Counted from the first letter of the stretch, positions 1 to 12,602 are shown. The stretch: DNA of 64,000 nucleotides from Owenia fusiformis (GCA_903813345.2 CAIIXF020000003.1:14894931-14958930); one strand, 5' to 3'. Notes: a model not told the origin generated them from the letters alone. Numbers and translations: made by a program.

Positions 1-95
1 TGTTAACAATATCATGCTCTTTGGGAAATGATTACAAAGAGAGATTAACAGCACTTTAGAACCTTAATGTTTTAGAGTTTCATGTCAAATAAGTA

Positions 96-1006
96 CAGGG
101 TGTTAAAAAAACCAACCCAAAGAAATTGCTATATCTTGAAAAATACTGGTTCAATTATGTTCATATTTTCAGGAAATAAAGAAGAGACTGTGTATGTATA
201 GCTCCTGTAAATGATTAGTTGTAAAACATGATGCCTTGGACACCTGCTCAAAAGACAGTTGTACTAGAAAAATACGAAAAACGCAGTCAGGAGTGACTGC
301 AACCGCAAACAAATTAAATAACTTCCTAACCATAGTGTTTTGGCTCTTCAAATTTGGCACAAATTATCTTCATTCACTGTATGGTAAATTTGTAGAGTGA
401 AATCAAAATCACTTCAGGGACTTCACAGTCATGGTTGAAATGCTTTCAAATCGCAGTCAAACGCCCTGGTTCAGGGAGACTTGAAAGGAATTTTGACCAT
501 GACTGTAAAGCCCCTGGAGTGATTTTGATGAAACTCCACAAATTCACCACACATTGAATGAGGATAATTTGTGCCAAATTTGAAGTGCCAAAACACTATG
601 GTTAGAAAGCTATTTGGTTTTATTGCTGTGGCAGTCACCTCTGACTGCGTTTTCATATTTTCCTAGTACAACTGTCATTTGAGCAGGTGTCCAAGGCATC
701 ATGTTTTACAACTTACTGACAACAGGAGCTACACATACACAGTCTCTTCTTTCTTTTCCTGAAAAAATGAACATAATTGGATTAGTATTTTCCAAGATAG
801 AGTGATTTTCCATGCGCGTTTTTCGTATTTTGCTAGTACAACTGTCTTTTCAGCAAGTGTCCAGGACATCATGTTTTCACTAACAACAGGGGCTATACAT
901 ACACAGTCTCTTCTTTCTTTCCTGAAAATATGAACATAATTGGATTAGTATTTTCCAAGATATAGCGATTTCTTTGGGTTTTGTTTTTTTTAACACCCCG
1001 CCGTAC
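96..1006. mobile_element. Palindromic (foldback) DNA element
   Basis: The two halves are inverted copies meeting near position 455. The left end reads CAGGGTGTTAAAAAAACC and the right end carries its complement (GGTTTTGTTTTTTTTAACACC). The right arm holds an internal tandem duplication of about 165 bp (roughly 650-812 and 813-975). The left end is preceded by TA and a TA follows a few bases past the right end, as in mariner-type MITEs. Short open frames here are by-products of the repeat. No transposase is visible, so it is non-autonomous. Confidence 0.7.
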
Positions 1007-1743
1007 CATTGTTTGGTTCACTGAGCACTCTATCTACAAGAGATAAATCAAGAGCTTGAAATTTTTATTGACAAAGCTGTATTTTTGGGTCACCTTGTAT
1101 ACTGAGTATGATAATGAAAAACAGATTCCATCATTTTGAAATTCAACCACAATGTTACAAACTTAATGCCCCAGTCACATTTGCTACGGCGAGTGTACTG
1201 ACCGATTGCATTTTCTACGGTCGCCGAATGCTTTCCTCAATTTCGAGGAACTACGGTCATCGTACGGTTGTCATAAATCAAGTGAGGACTAAGGCATAAG
1301 TGATCAATTGATTGGCTCACAACGGATACGGCGAATACAACTATTTCGGCTAGCCTGAAACCTTCCTATTCTTTGTTTTTCAGGAGATTGTTGTACCGAT
1401 GCATCAGGGAACCCCATTGCAGAAGGAAGTACAACTCAAGGTTGCTGTGTTCCTCAGTAAAACACAAGTTTCAACACCTATTGATGATTTGCAAAAAAAT
1501 GTGATGATAAATGCACGGAATAAACTAATTATATGATTATTTATCTTGAATTTGGCTATGTTCAGTCTTTTCTCATATTTCATAATAACAGTTAAAGTGC
1601 TAATTCGGTAATTTCTGTTTATTTTTTCTCACTGCAATATATTAAACAGATATTGGTAAGTAAAAATAGTATTCCAACAAACTCTCAACTCATTCTGCTT
1701 GTTCATTCGTGGCAAAATAAGATTTCCCGGGAAAAACATGACG

Positions 1744-2016
1744 TCACCAACAGAACCGGTTATGGATTTTAATCGGCAATGCGTTATGTAACTCGAATGT
1801 AAATTTAAAAGTGTTCATGTTATAAGTTGTGTTCTGATTGGCCAGAAAGGAGTAACGCTTACCGGAAATCACCTCATGGTTCAATGCCTTTTGGTTACAA
1901 GATTTTAGACGCCTTGAGTTATGTAATACTATCAACTGAGCGTGTTTATTTTCTATATTGTGTTCTGACTGGCCAGAAAGTAATTCTGCATGACTAGCTA
2001 TGTGAAAACGTACCAC
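1744..2016. repeat. Unclassified sequence with a spaced 23-bp direct repeat
   Basis: Near-identical 23-mers containing TTCTGAyTGGCCAGAAAG occur at about 1829 and 1959. The 90-residue minus-strand open frame across them resembles no family I know, and I do not call it a gene. The sequence from 1010 to 1740 shows nothing else beyond a fragment near 1186-1265 related to the MITE at 36172. Confidence 0.25.
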
Positions 2017-2487
2017 TGGGTCGGAGGCTCTAATTTAGGTATTATTTTTTTGTTTATCGGAGGAAAAAATGTGGCTCCAAAGTAGTCATCTCTGAATCAA
2101 TTCCTCACTTCATTGAATGCAGTTGCAATCAATTACACTAACACTTTATAAGCACGTTCGGAGATTATGAACTCCAACAACATATTCAAAACCCGTTCTG
2201 TTCGTGATGTCATGATTGACATTTAAAATTGTGTTCCCGATTTTGAACATCTTTTACATTTATAAAAATGTTTACAAGAACGGTTACTGGTTCGACTTGT
2301 TAATGGTATTTAATTCATTTAGAACGTGTATAAACTGTATTTTGACCCCATGAGCATCGAACAGACACTTTAACAGTATCAGACTTGTTCTCTAGATGTA
2401 AAGTAACCTATATTTCCTACGAGTACCTTAGAATGTGATGTGAGCAGACAATGTATGATGACTATTATACAAATATTTTATACTATT

Positions 2488-2608
2488 GAGGTGAATACCT
2501 GTTCATCTTTCAATGATCCTAGCAAGGTGTATTCCCCTGGCCCTTCGTGCTTCGGTGAATACACTTGGTGAATCATTTAAAGTGTAACAGGTATTCATCG
2601 AAAACAGT
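2488..2608. mobile_element. Short hairpin MITE
   Basis: An imperfect palindrome of about 120 bp: GTGAATACCTGTT on the left pairs with AACAGGTATTCATC on the right, with an inner pair GGTGTATTC / GAATACACTT around a short centre. No coding potential. The family is unknown. Confidence 0.5.
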
Positions 2609-2883
2609 ATGGGATGTGACAGTATGACTATCGACCTTCGTTTTTTGTACCTTTAATTGTATTGTTTGTGTTATTTATGGATTTTAGATTTAAAACGCCA
2701 CATCTGCTGAAAACGGTAATTGTAGTATAACGCCACTGGCATCACAGTGTTTGGCCAATGGATACGTCTTCTTATTTTTGGCCACGTGTACGGTATAAAC
2801 CAATAAGAGAGACGGGGGAATATTACAGTAATAAAATAACTACATGTATAAATACTGTATATAAAACTTCGGTTAAAAATCAT

Positions 2884-2889
2884 TTTATT
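2884..2889 (-). terminator. Candidate poly(A) signal of the HAD-choline dehydrogenase gene
   Basis: AATAAA on the minus strand, about 225 bases past the stop codon at 3114. It is the nearest canonical hexamer I noticed. Cleavage here is inferred only. Confidence 0.35.
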
Positions 2890-3113
2890 TTGCCAATATA
2901 TTTGTATCAGTAGTGTTGTATTTGTAAAAGAATGTAACTTATAGTACCTACTATGCATTAACTAATTGCTAATTTTAAAAACCTATGATAGCCAATATAT
3001 CATCGCTTCTTTGATGTACCAAAATGGGACATGGTTTGTTGGAAAGGTCTGTTAATAGAAGTTGTTGTCACAGGTTATGATTTTTCATAAATAGATGCAT
3101 TGTGCTAGGGGTT

Positions 3114-6100
3114 TTATCTTTGTGTTTCAAGAGTTTCTGGCTTCCACACTGCTGCGTCACTCGGCGGTAGTGGATCTCTTCCACGGATGGCATCTGCTAT
3201 TTTCTCAGCAATCATAACTGTTGGTCCATTAAGGTTTCCACTCACGACACTTGGCATAATAGAGGAATCTACTACTCTGAGACCGTCTATACCCAATACC
3301 CGACCTTGATTGTCAACAACAGTCATTGGATCATCAGTAGATCCCATTTTGCACGTGCAACTTGGATGGTACGCGGTGTCCGTTGCTTGGCGTACCCAGG
3401 CATCTATTTCGTCATCAGTGACGACACTGGGGCCAGGAGAAATTTCCTCCCCACGATACTCATCAAACGCTTTCTGTGCAAGAATCTCCCTGGACAGTTT
3501 TACTGATTGTCTAAGCTCCCAAATGTCAATTTCGGTCGCAAGGTAGTTAGGATCAATTAAAGGATGGTCCTTCGGGTTTTTGGATTTCAGCTTAATGTTC
3601 CCAATACTGGTCTGTCGCATCTGACTTGCATGGACCTGGTAGGCGTGACAGTTTCCACTTGTACGTCCGTGATCGAGCACGACAGACGGGAGAAAATGAT
3701 ACTGGATATCTGGGTGTGCGATTCCAGGTCGGCTACGTATCAATCCTCCCGATTCTAAATGCGCTGTTGCTCCCCAACCAGTCCTGGTTGCCAACCATTG
3801 TAAGCCAATCTTGACCATGTTATGGGGAAATTTCCACTGCGCCGTATAGAGAGTTATGGGTTTAACGCACTTCTGTTGGATATACAAATCGAGATGATCT
3901 TGAAGATTTTCACCAACCCCAGGAAGATGGGTCTGCACTGGAATATCAAGTGCTTTTAACTCGTCCGCGTTTCCAATGCCAGACAACATCAGTAGTTGCG
4001 GGGAATTAATTGCACCTCCACTAAGGATAACCTCATTTGCTTCAATACGTTTCAGTTCACCGTTTTGCTCATATTCAACTCCAGTAGCCTTGTCGTCAGA
4101 GAACAGGACACGTGTAGTGAACGCTTTTGTTTCTGTGTCCAGATTTGGTCTACTCAGAGCTGGCCTAAGATACGCTTGAGAGGTGTTCCACCTGCGCCCC
4201 TTGTGTATGGTCATATCCATTTCTCCCATACCCTCCTGGCAGAACCCGTTCATGTCCTCCGTATAAGGATATCCAGCTTGAACTCCTGCCTCTATGAATG
4301 CCTTATGTAAAGGATGCCCCGTTTTTCCACGTGACACCTGTAAAGGACCAGAGCCCCCTCTATAATCATTTTCCCCAAGCTCATGCGTCTGGGATTTTTT
4401 GAAATATGGTAAGCAGTTCGCATACGACCAACCCCTAGCGCCTTCGGATTCCCAGCGATCATAATCCAATGCGTGGCCACGGATATATACCATTGCATTA
4501 AGTGATGAAGAACCACCCCATACGCGACCTCTAGGCTGGTACATGACCCTGTTATCTACATTCTTCTGTGGCACTGTGTGATAAAACCAATTGTAGTTAT
4601 CATTACACAGATTGTACATCAATGCAGCGGGCATGTGGATTTTCCAGTTCCACCAATAATCCTTGGGTCCTGCTTCAAGAAGGAGTACGTTTTTACTTTG
4701 ATCCTCTGTTAGCCTATTTGCCAACACACACCCTGCAGATCCTGCGCCAACAATAACATAGTCATACTTCTTTGATAAACTGTTCGTGCTATATTGTCTT
4801 CTTATTGGTTGATTACATTGATGATATCTTGAATTTCTTGCTATCAGTAATTTGGGCGATGACTGGTGACACGTTGAATATGATCTAGTTTGGGGTACAG
4901 AAAGATTTGTAGATGTGTCCACATTTCCTAAATTGTGATGGTCGTCAGGGAGAACAATGGGCAACACGTGTATAGCACTTGGTACTACGTGGTCTGCGTC
5001 GGCTAGTTCCTCTGGTCCACATACACCAGTAAGCACAGCCACTGTTGCCCCAAGGTTGGCGGATCTTCCCATTCCTGTAACGGAAGACAGGACATCAGAG
5101 AGTATGCACTGTTAGGTGATTTAGAAATACACAATGCAAAGTTCAAGAAGGATATACAGAAGCAATATAAAAATACGGTCATGTCTATTTTAAAGTTTCA
5201 AAAAAGGTGAGACTGAAGTTGTCATTCCCAAACATTTCAAGTATGAAAAAGGTAAGCGGCAAGTTTTGGGTATCGGGTTTATCCCTCATGGATTGTGAGT
5301 CTCTTTCCCACAGCTCAATGGCACGCGTTAAAAGAATCGATCTGTGACTCATTATATTGCTATTTATTAAATTTCTAGAAACATCAAGAAGTGTTTAGAT
5401 ATGTATAAGGATTACTATGCCATTTCAGTTTAAGACAATAAATTGACTTGACAGTATGTCATCAGAATGTCGCGCATGTCAATGGCAATTATCAAAGATT
5501 TAAGACTAGACAAACATATGCTAGCAGATTGCAGAGTCATATAATATTTCAATTAAGGTCATTTTTGCAAGTCATGATCTTCAATTATTTATACATGATT
5601 GTAGACGTTTAACTTTTGACCTTTAGAATTTGATTTCATGTAAATGCTAAAATGGGCAATCAAACAAGGTGCGACGCTGTTATCAAATATTTTTAGGGTT
5701 GGAACAAGTCGGCCGTGAATTTGCCTTTATATTCGTTTGAATTCAACTTTCTACGAGGTTAGCAATTAAACATTTGTTCGTATTCACAATGTGTGAAATT
5801 GCGGTTATCAACAATATGATCTTGAGGTTATCAGTTTTCATGTAAGACCTATATGTTTTATATAAGACGCCCATGTTCACTTAGCATTGCAATTCATGAC
5901 TACACAATTTTGGATGTGTATAATAATGCTTTTCAGGATCCTCGATAGATGGGACAGAATTCAATGGTTTGAAATCCATACATTAACGCATGCATGAAAC
6001 TGCTTCAAAATCCTGATATAAGCTTGATAAATAAATAATGATCTGTGATCTCCCTAGAACAAGGAAAAATCCATTGAAATTACGAAATACCCCTAGGTAT

Positions 6101-9100
6101 ACTGGAAGGAGCGGTAAAAACTTCAACATTCGCATAAAAGTAGTTATCCAAAACAATGGAACATGGATTGAGCACATCATTCCTTAATCAGACATGTCTG
6201 TTGATGCCGCGTAACTTCTGCAAGATTAAAGACTGAGTGACCTTTAAGGTACCGACAAAGAGTTGAGACCTTCTTTTAAAATATGTGAGAATATTAGCTA
6301 GCCTATTATGTGAGTAAAAAGTGAGACATAGCTTGTTGCAAGGGTTCACTTTTTTGAACCACCCTGTATAAAAGTTTTTTTTCTTTTATAATCAATTTTC
6401 GAAATTAAATTGAAAAGTTTCACAGAGCACATTTTGATAACATTGAGTAGAACTATAATACGAGCCAAATTGGGTTAAACTTTATATGGGGCCTTTAAAA
6501 GTATAGTATAACTTACCGATATCAGCTAATGTGTCCCCGACCATGACAGTATCAGATGGATCAACATTGAGTGCATCACAGATGGTGTAAGCATTTTGCG
6601 GTGACGGTTTCGTCTCAGAACGGGCATCATCCCCACAGACGAGCGCATCAACATATTCCATCAGGCCCAATTTGTCCAGCGTTTCCATTGTTCCCTGGCG
6701 AGAGTCTGACGTACACACAGCTATTCTGATACCATACTGCTTTAGCTTTTTGAACGTGGGTAACACATCACCAACTGACTTAAGGGACTCCGAGTCTTGG
6801 ACTTCACAGCCGTCCCAGACTCGTTGAACAGTGGACCTGGCTTCTTCGTGGCTTATACCGTTTTCTTCAAGGATTTTGAAGAGTTCGTTTTGAACGTCCG
6901 TTTGTGTGCCTTCAGCAACTACGCCTGGTAGGAATTTATCAGTTTCCTTAGAGAATCCCAATCGTTCAAACACCGTATCTGCCAACTTTAATCCAGTAGC
7001 ATTTTCTAATCTAAAGAGAAATTCTCGTATTATCCTTCTAAGGGTTAAATCATTTAACAAAACGGTTGTGTTTTCATCTAATTGTTGACTGAATCTCGTT
7101 AGCCATTAACAGCATTTAAGAGACCAATGAGCTACGACAGTACATTTAGGAATTCTTATGATTGACCAATTTAATACTTCAGGAATTTGTAGGCGACAGC
7201 ATTCTATCTAGCAAATACCATAGGAAGGAAAATTCAATTTCAAATTATTTGATTCATGAAGATACCAATAGAACTTTAGATACTAGTATACCAAATATAA
7301 ATCAATTCTAATTCCAATGTCAAATATTCCATCATATGTCGTCCTAAGGTAATTAAATTGGCCAAATATCTTAAGATTAGTAAATGAATGACTATTTCTA
7401 TAGGACGTTCGTCATGCGAAACATACATTGCAGTGTCAGACTGCAGATTATCTATCACTCTTTGACATACAATTCGGGGCATAATTTGAAAATCTGCAAA
7501 AAGAAGTGTAGCTTTTTAATGAAATCCTTATGTACTGAATATCATATCTTAATTAGTATTAGAAATTGAATTGTCATTTTTTTGGCGTATAACACTATCG
7601 TAAATATAGTGCTCCGTCGGATTGTGTAGTAAAAGAGTGTCGCTCTGAATATTAAATTTAAATCAGACAGACCAACGAAATAGCCATACCACTCACCTCT
7701 TTGAGAGTTTCATTATCCATGGTCGCCACATGGAATGAAAACAAATAAGCGTTCCGTCCTTATCAAATATTACCAGGGACTTCTTTCTTCCTGGCAAATG
7801 GGCTTCTTTCTTCTTAGCTACCAGTCCATGCCTTTCCACACACTCTCTGAATTTAGCTTCAGGAAGTATAAGTGGAAGGACCTCCATAACGCTGTTCACC
7901 GTATTATTAGCGATTGGTTTGAGATCTTCTATAGTTCCTATACCGCTTAGAACTCCAACAACAGCGCCAGCACCCGCGTTTCTGCCCATTATCATATCAT
8001 TTGCAGTGTCCCCGATCAAGACAGTATCCTGCGGATTTATGTTCAACATTTGACAGATTAATTTGATATTATGGCCACTAGGGCGCGCCTTTGTGTTGAC
8101 GTCATCACCGCATACCATAGCACTGATATATTGTCTCAAACCGAGATTTTTCATCGCTTGAAGTGCTGATGTTCGTGATTCCCGAGTAGCTACTGCTATT
8201 TTTATACCCTCCTCAGTCAAGATACGAAACAATGTGACTAGATCATCTAGTTTTACTAATCGTTCGGAATCAACCTCCTCCCAAATCTGTTCAACCGTCC
8301 ATGCTGCTTCTTCCTCATTCATTCCTTCTTTTTGGAGGATATCTATCAAATGATGTTTGATTTCAGTGACCGTAGCTTCGGCTAAAAGAAGCCCTGGTTT
8401 AGTTTTCTGTGTGAGATCACAGAACCCCAGCTGATCATAAACTTTGCCTGATACATCCAGTCCTGTCATGTCTCTTATCCTGTAAAACAGCAAAAAGAAG
8501 TAATTCATTGTACAGAGGTGTCCTAAAGAAGAGGTAATCCCAAATAGTTTACTTTTAACGTTTTGAGGTTTTAACACTAACATTGCTCCATAGGAGACAA
8601 TCTAAATCAATTTCAATATAAATCTTCTGGAATTTCTTCGCTTGAAAATTAGCTATTAATTGATTATATAATTAATTAATAAACATGTACGTACCGCATG
8701 GTTGTATTTTGTATCCATGGACTCCATTTTGCATTGAAATCTGTCAATGTGCCATTTTTGTCAAAAATAACCAATTTCGGTATATCATCTTGTCCAATAA
8801 GAGGCCCATTTCGATCATTGTTTGAAGTATCTGCTCCGGCTACTGTTGAAAAATCTGTTAGCCTGGGGAAACCGTGTTTCCCTGATCGACCCCATGATAC
8901 AACAGCGCCACGCGTTCTTTCTGAAAATGTTTTGAGATGCGTTTAATTGATAATCCATTTTATTTTCGTTTAGAGCGTTTGAAGCTAATTATGTTTCAGC
9001 ATGTTAGAATTTTTTTATCAGGGCTCTATTAGTTTAATGGTTGTGTTTTCGTTTAATGTTACATTGCTAGGGCTCTATTAGTTTAATGGTTGTGTTTTCG

Positions 9101-11811
9101 TTTAATGTTACATTGCTAATAGGTTGTTGGTTGTAAAACAGCTCGAGAACTCTAATATACTACGACAAACAAATTGTACGGAACTTATTTCCAACGATTT
9201 GGAGCTCCAGGCCCATAGCCGGCAGGGTTTGCAAAGGGGCTCAATTTTTTGCAAAATTCCACGGGGTCCATTTTGACACCATTGGCCCACGATCATTGGC
9301 CAAAATCACTCGAAAAGTGCTCAAAATGGTGATTTTGAAAGAATTTTGGCCAGTGGGGGGTCGCTAGCCTTGCCCAAGTCGGTCTCTTTTACTATCTTGA
9401 TTTCTATTATGACCGCCTTGTACAAATGAGAAAGCCACGTGCTTTACCGACTCAATGTTTATGTCGGTAAAATTTGACCAATCAACGACGGCCCTGCAGC
9501 GTAAGCTCATATTATGCACGGTCAAAAACAAGTACACTTTTTACTTTTCGCCGGGACTTTTCACGAACAAATCTTGCATGAATTCATCATGAAAATAGAA
9601 ATATTTTATCAGATAAATATCAATCAGAGTTTAGTGGATGCCGGAGCATCGATTGGTAACCGGAGGTGAGAAGATTTCAACAATAAACGTTGAAACGATC
9701 GCTGAATTCAAATAAACATGTAGGCTGAGATTCAATCATTGATCGACTACATGACCCGCTACATTGGACTCGGTCTTGCATTTTCATCGCGAAATCAGTT
9801 GTATGATTTAATTTATATTAATGACTCTTACATTCCCTATGTACATTTAATTACATAATATATTGTAACTCTAAAGAAACGATCGATCAGATCATTGAAT
9901 TTCAAATCGTGAAGATTGCTTTGCTTATGCAGGTGAACCTGATAACGTTTTGATTGGTCAATCAGACTGAAGTCACACGTCGTGTCCACGCGTACAAGGG
10001 CGTTACAATACCCGGGAATTTATCGGTTCGTGCAGTACTTGTTTGTGATAGCGCCCTCTGTAGGTCACTGTGCTCATAGCCTACAGTAATACGGGGTAGG
10101 ATATCGGGAATTCGGTCAGTTTCTATCCGTCGATTTCGCTATGAATTGAAGCAAGTGTGACCACTTTATCCACTTAAACAATTTGATAATTGATTAAATC
10201 TTTAAACAAAATCGATAAACACGTTATACACTTCCTATCTCCTTAGAAATTAGCATGTATTTATGGATTGTGTTTTCGAACAAGGCACGACCCAGACCAA
10301 TAGGGAAATCCTTATGCTAATTAGTATGACGTCATATTTTCCTGGGGAATCCTAGATTTCAAAGCCTCAGTCTGTTATTGTGTCAAATGTAAACGCTCTT
10401 TTGCAGACAGAAAATTGACAGATTAGCTTTTAACTTTCAGCTTTGATGTTTAAATATTCTGTATTTCTACCGGACTTCTTGCTGAATATCATATAATGTT
10501 ATAGCTTGATTTGGACCATTGCCTGATTGATCATTCTGAAATTTTGATTGTGATTCATGATTGATTGGCAAGAAAAATAATTCCTATTGTTTTCCAGCGA
10601 AGTCAAAATGTTACAGCATGAGTTATAATGTCGAGTTTGCATCATGTTAAATTCTGCTAGTGATTAGAAGTCCATGCACAAGCATACACATAAGAGACAA
10701 ACACACCCAGGCTCCAGGCCGTGGATGGAAATATAAAACTATTTAAGGCACAAACTGGTATTAATAGACCGATATGTAGTGTCTGCCATGTATTGAAGGT
10801 AAACCAATCTGCATTATTAATGTTTCTTCTATCAATACATGGATTGTGCAATAGAAAAGCAATGGCACAATCAAAAATGTGCATATCAATCGTGAATATC
10901 TCTCGGTTCAAAGCTTATTTCCAACAGAATCGTGTCAAAATATGTGTCTGTGTAACAGTTATACATTATAAGATCGCAAACTCTTACCAATTATCAGCCG
11001 AATGGCTCATTTTCAACGAAATGTCCTTAAGACAACAGCCCTGGGTCGCGCCTGAGACCAAAAACTACTTCAAATAGCCCTCCCCTAATTATATTGGATA
11101 ATCACATTTATGCGTGCGCGCGCAGCTCATCCACTGAACGAAACGCCACTTCCCGCTGAAATCACCGGGTATTGATCTTTCCCTTGCGCGTATATCTGTT
11201 AATGAATAAGGTTTCGCGATACCCCTGATAGCGTAGGTATTATGGAAATCTCGAAACCGTTGAATAACTCTGCATAATATCAGCGCAGGTCTATTGGATT
11301 GTACAAGGCGGTAATAATTCAAGATCAGATAAGTAAAAAAATACCGACTTGGGCAAGGCTAGGGGGTCGCTTCCCCCTCCCTGTCTACGGGCCTGAGCTC
11401 TTACCTTCTTAACTCGATTCATAAATTATGTGTATTGCATTTCTTAATGATTTATATCTTACCAAATATTCTAAACATCATCGGATCGGATCTTTTTAAA
11501 ATGTATATGTCAACTGCCCTCTTCCTTCAGACCTTCTAAGCATTCCATTGGCTAGGGAACACCTAGAAAGATAATCATATAATGTGAAAGTAAACAAACG
11601 TTCACAGACTACCGAGTAAAACTACACCTACCTGCTTTTTGAACGAAAATACATTACCTGTTTCCACCCCATTATTAAAACCATAATATTCTGTACTTGC
11701 TTTCATGATATCAGAACCTCTTTCACCTGCCAAATATATACATGTAGGTTTGACAACCATATTTGGAAGTGTTACGATATTATTCATGTGTGAATTTCTA
11801 TTTTGTTCCAT
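3114..11811 (-). CDS. CHDH: Fusion protein: HAD phosphatase-like domain x2 plus choline dehydrogenase
   Basis: Five exons (minus strand): 11811-11658, 8920-8695, 8479-7697, 7010-6517, 5074-3114. All introns are GT-AG, phases match, and the total is 3618 nt (1205 residues plus stop). Residues 656-1205 are choline dehydrogenase, which oxidises choline to betaine aldehyde with FAD. Visible motifs are the FAD-binding VIVGAGSAGC, GMC signatures GGSSSLNAM and GAINSPQLLMLSGIG, the catalytic-His segment YHPSCTCKMG and NLNGPT; it ends ETQR, close to human CHDH (ATQR). Residues 100-330 and 360-600 are two HAD domains with a helical cap, phosphoglycolate-phosphatase-like. HAD2 has FDKDGTL (D366, D368), T488, K522 and GDTLAD (D547, D551). 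HAD1 has FDKNGTL (N106 for Asp) and R259 for Lys. HAD2 is completed inside the dehydrogenase exon, so the fusion is in one reading frame. Residues 610-655 are basic, lack acids and resemble a mitochondrial presequence. Exon 1 rests only on an ATG, a donor and matching phase; the other exons are firm. The HAD substrate is unknown. Confidence 0.88.
5075..6516. other. Last intron of the HAD-choline dehydrogenase gene
   Basis: The donor reads ATCG/GTAAGT and the acceptor TTACAG/GAATG. I see no gene or recognisable element inside. The 65-residue minus-strand open frame at 5983-6180 has no family resemblance. Confidence 0.7.
7011..7696. other. Intron 3 of the HAD-choline dehydrogenase gene
   Basis: The donor AGAG/GTGAGT and acceptor TTTAG/ATTAG join a split Arg codon (AG+A) just after the start of HAD2. 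Nothing else is recognisable inside. Confidence 0.7.
9021..9118. repeat. Perfect 49-bp tandem duplication
   Basis: Two identical copies (9021-9069 and 9070-9118) beginning GGGCTCTATTAGTTT lie in intron 1, about 100 bases upstream of the exon 2 acceptor. Identity of the copies implies a recent event or an assembly artefact. Confidence 0.85.
9208..11395. mobile_element. GTAGCC-family MITE, split by a 2-kb insertion
   Basis: Ends are CAGGCCCATAGCC on the left and CTACGGGCCTG on the right, flanked by AGCTC on both sides (5-bp target duplication). Related pieces occur near 17380, 36461, 58310 and 60210. The MITE is interrupted by the element at 9365-11361. It lies in intron 1 of the HAD-choline dehydrogenase gene. 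Non-coding. Confidence 0.7.
9365..11361. mobile_element. 2.0-kb non-autonomous TIR transposon with 9-bp target duplication
   Basis: The ends are inverted (TAGCCTTGCCCAAGTCGGT and its complement) and similarity continues inward for about 70-80 bases, including CGCCTTGTACAA. The 9-bp GGGGGTCGC flanks both sides (9356-9364 and 11362-11370). A 9-bp duplication with long ends fits Mutator-like elements; hAT (8 bp) is an alternative. I found no transposase in the interior. It sits inside the MITE at 9208-11395, so it is the younger insertion. Confidence 0.75.
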
Positions 11812-12464
11812 CTTCGGAGGTTTTATAGCAAAATTTTTGCTTTTTCTGTTTCGTATTTGTATTTAGGGGCAGTCAAAAATATTTGGATTTGATTCAACTT
11901 TTGGCTATTTAAGTGGAGTCGAATACAAAGTGCTTGTTAGATAAATTGTTTGAAATTTCCAGTTCATAAATAATTGCATGCAGATATGAGTTCAATGCTC
12001 CGGCCATTAGAACCCTCTGTCATAAAGAATTTAATTTAATATAGTCCAGAGTTGTATATCAAATTTCCATGCTCGGTAGCATGTTGTTCAGATTTACTCT
12101 TTCACTTGAGTTTATCAATTTTCGACAAATCAAACTAGGCTGACATTTTATATTTTGTTCACTGTTTATCTCATCGGTTCGGATGTCAATATGAAATATA
12201 TATTATTATAAATAAAAGCCTTTGTTTATTGGAAGACGAGATCGTCCTACCCACAGGCAAAGGATATTTTAAAGTGTTATGAATTAGTTCATTAAAATTA
12301 TGAAAAGCATTTTGATGATGATATACTTGTTCGATGATCACTAAGCAATGTTTAGAGCCAGTTTAAAAAGCAGGAAATGTCAAACTTTCTAAATAACACT
12401 TTTAAGACACAGATAATATATACGTAGTGTTTGAGGTGAAAATAAGCTTGTATTACAAATGCAA
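11812..12464. other. Upstream region of the HAD-choline dehydrogenase gene
   Basis: AT-rich and without recognised elements. A TATAAAA string on the minus strand lies only about a dozen bases before the proposed ATG, too close to serve that start, so I do not call a promoter. Further 5' exons cannot be excluded. Confidence 0.4.
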
Positions 12465-12465
12465 T

Positions 12466-12602
12466 TTTCGGCTGTCGGCTACCGGAATAACCTACTTTTC
12501 ATGACAAAATCATCTAATTATGAATGAATAGTGGCAGGTACTAGTCACATATAAATGAGTTACCCATAAAACAGTAGCTTAATCCGGTAGCCGACAGGCG
12601 CA
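12466..12602. mobile_element. Short MITE with 16-bp inverted ends
   Basis: CTGTCGGCTACCGGAAT on the left pairs with ATCCGGTAGCCGACAG on the right, about 100 bp apart. Interior is AT-rich and non-coding. Confidence 0.55.

Noticed and set aside
3306-4756. Several plus-strand open frames opposite the choline dehydrogenase exon
   Set aside because: They are antisense shadows of a strongly conserved coding exon.
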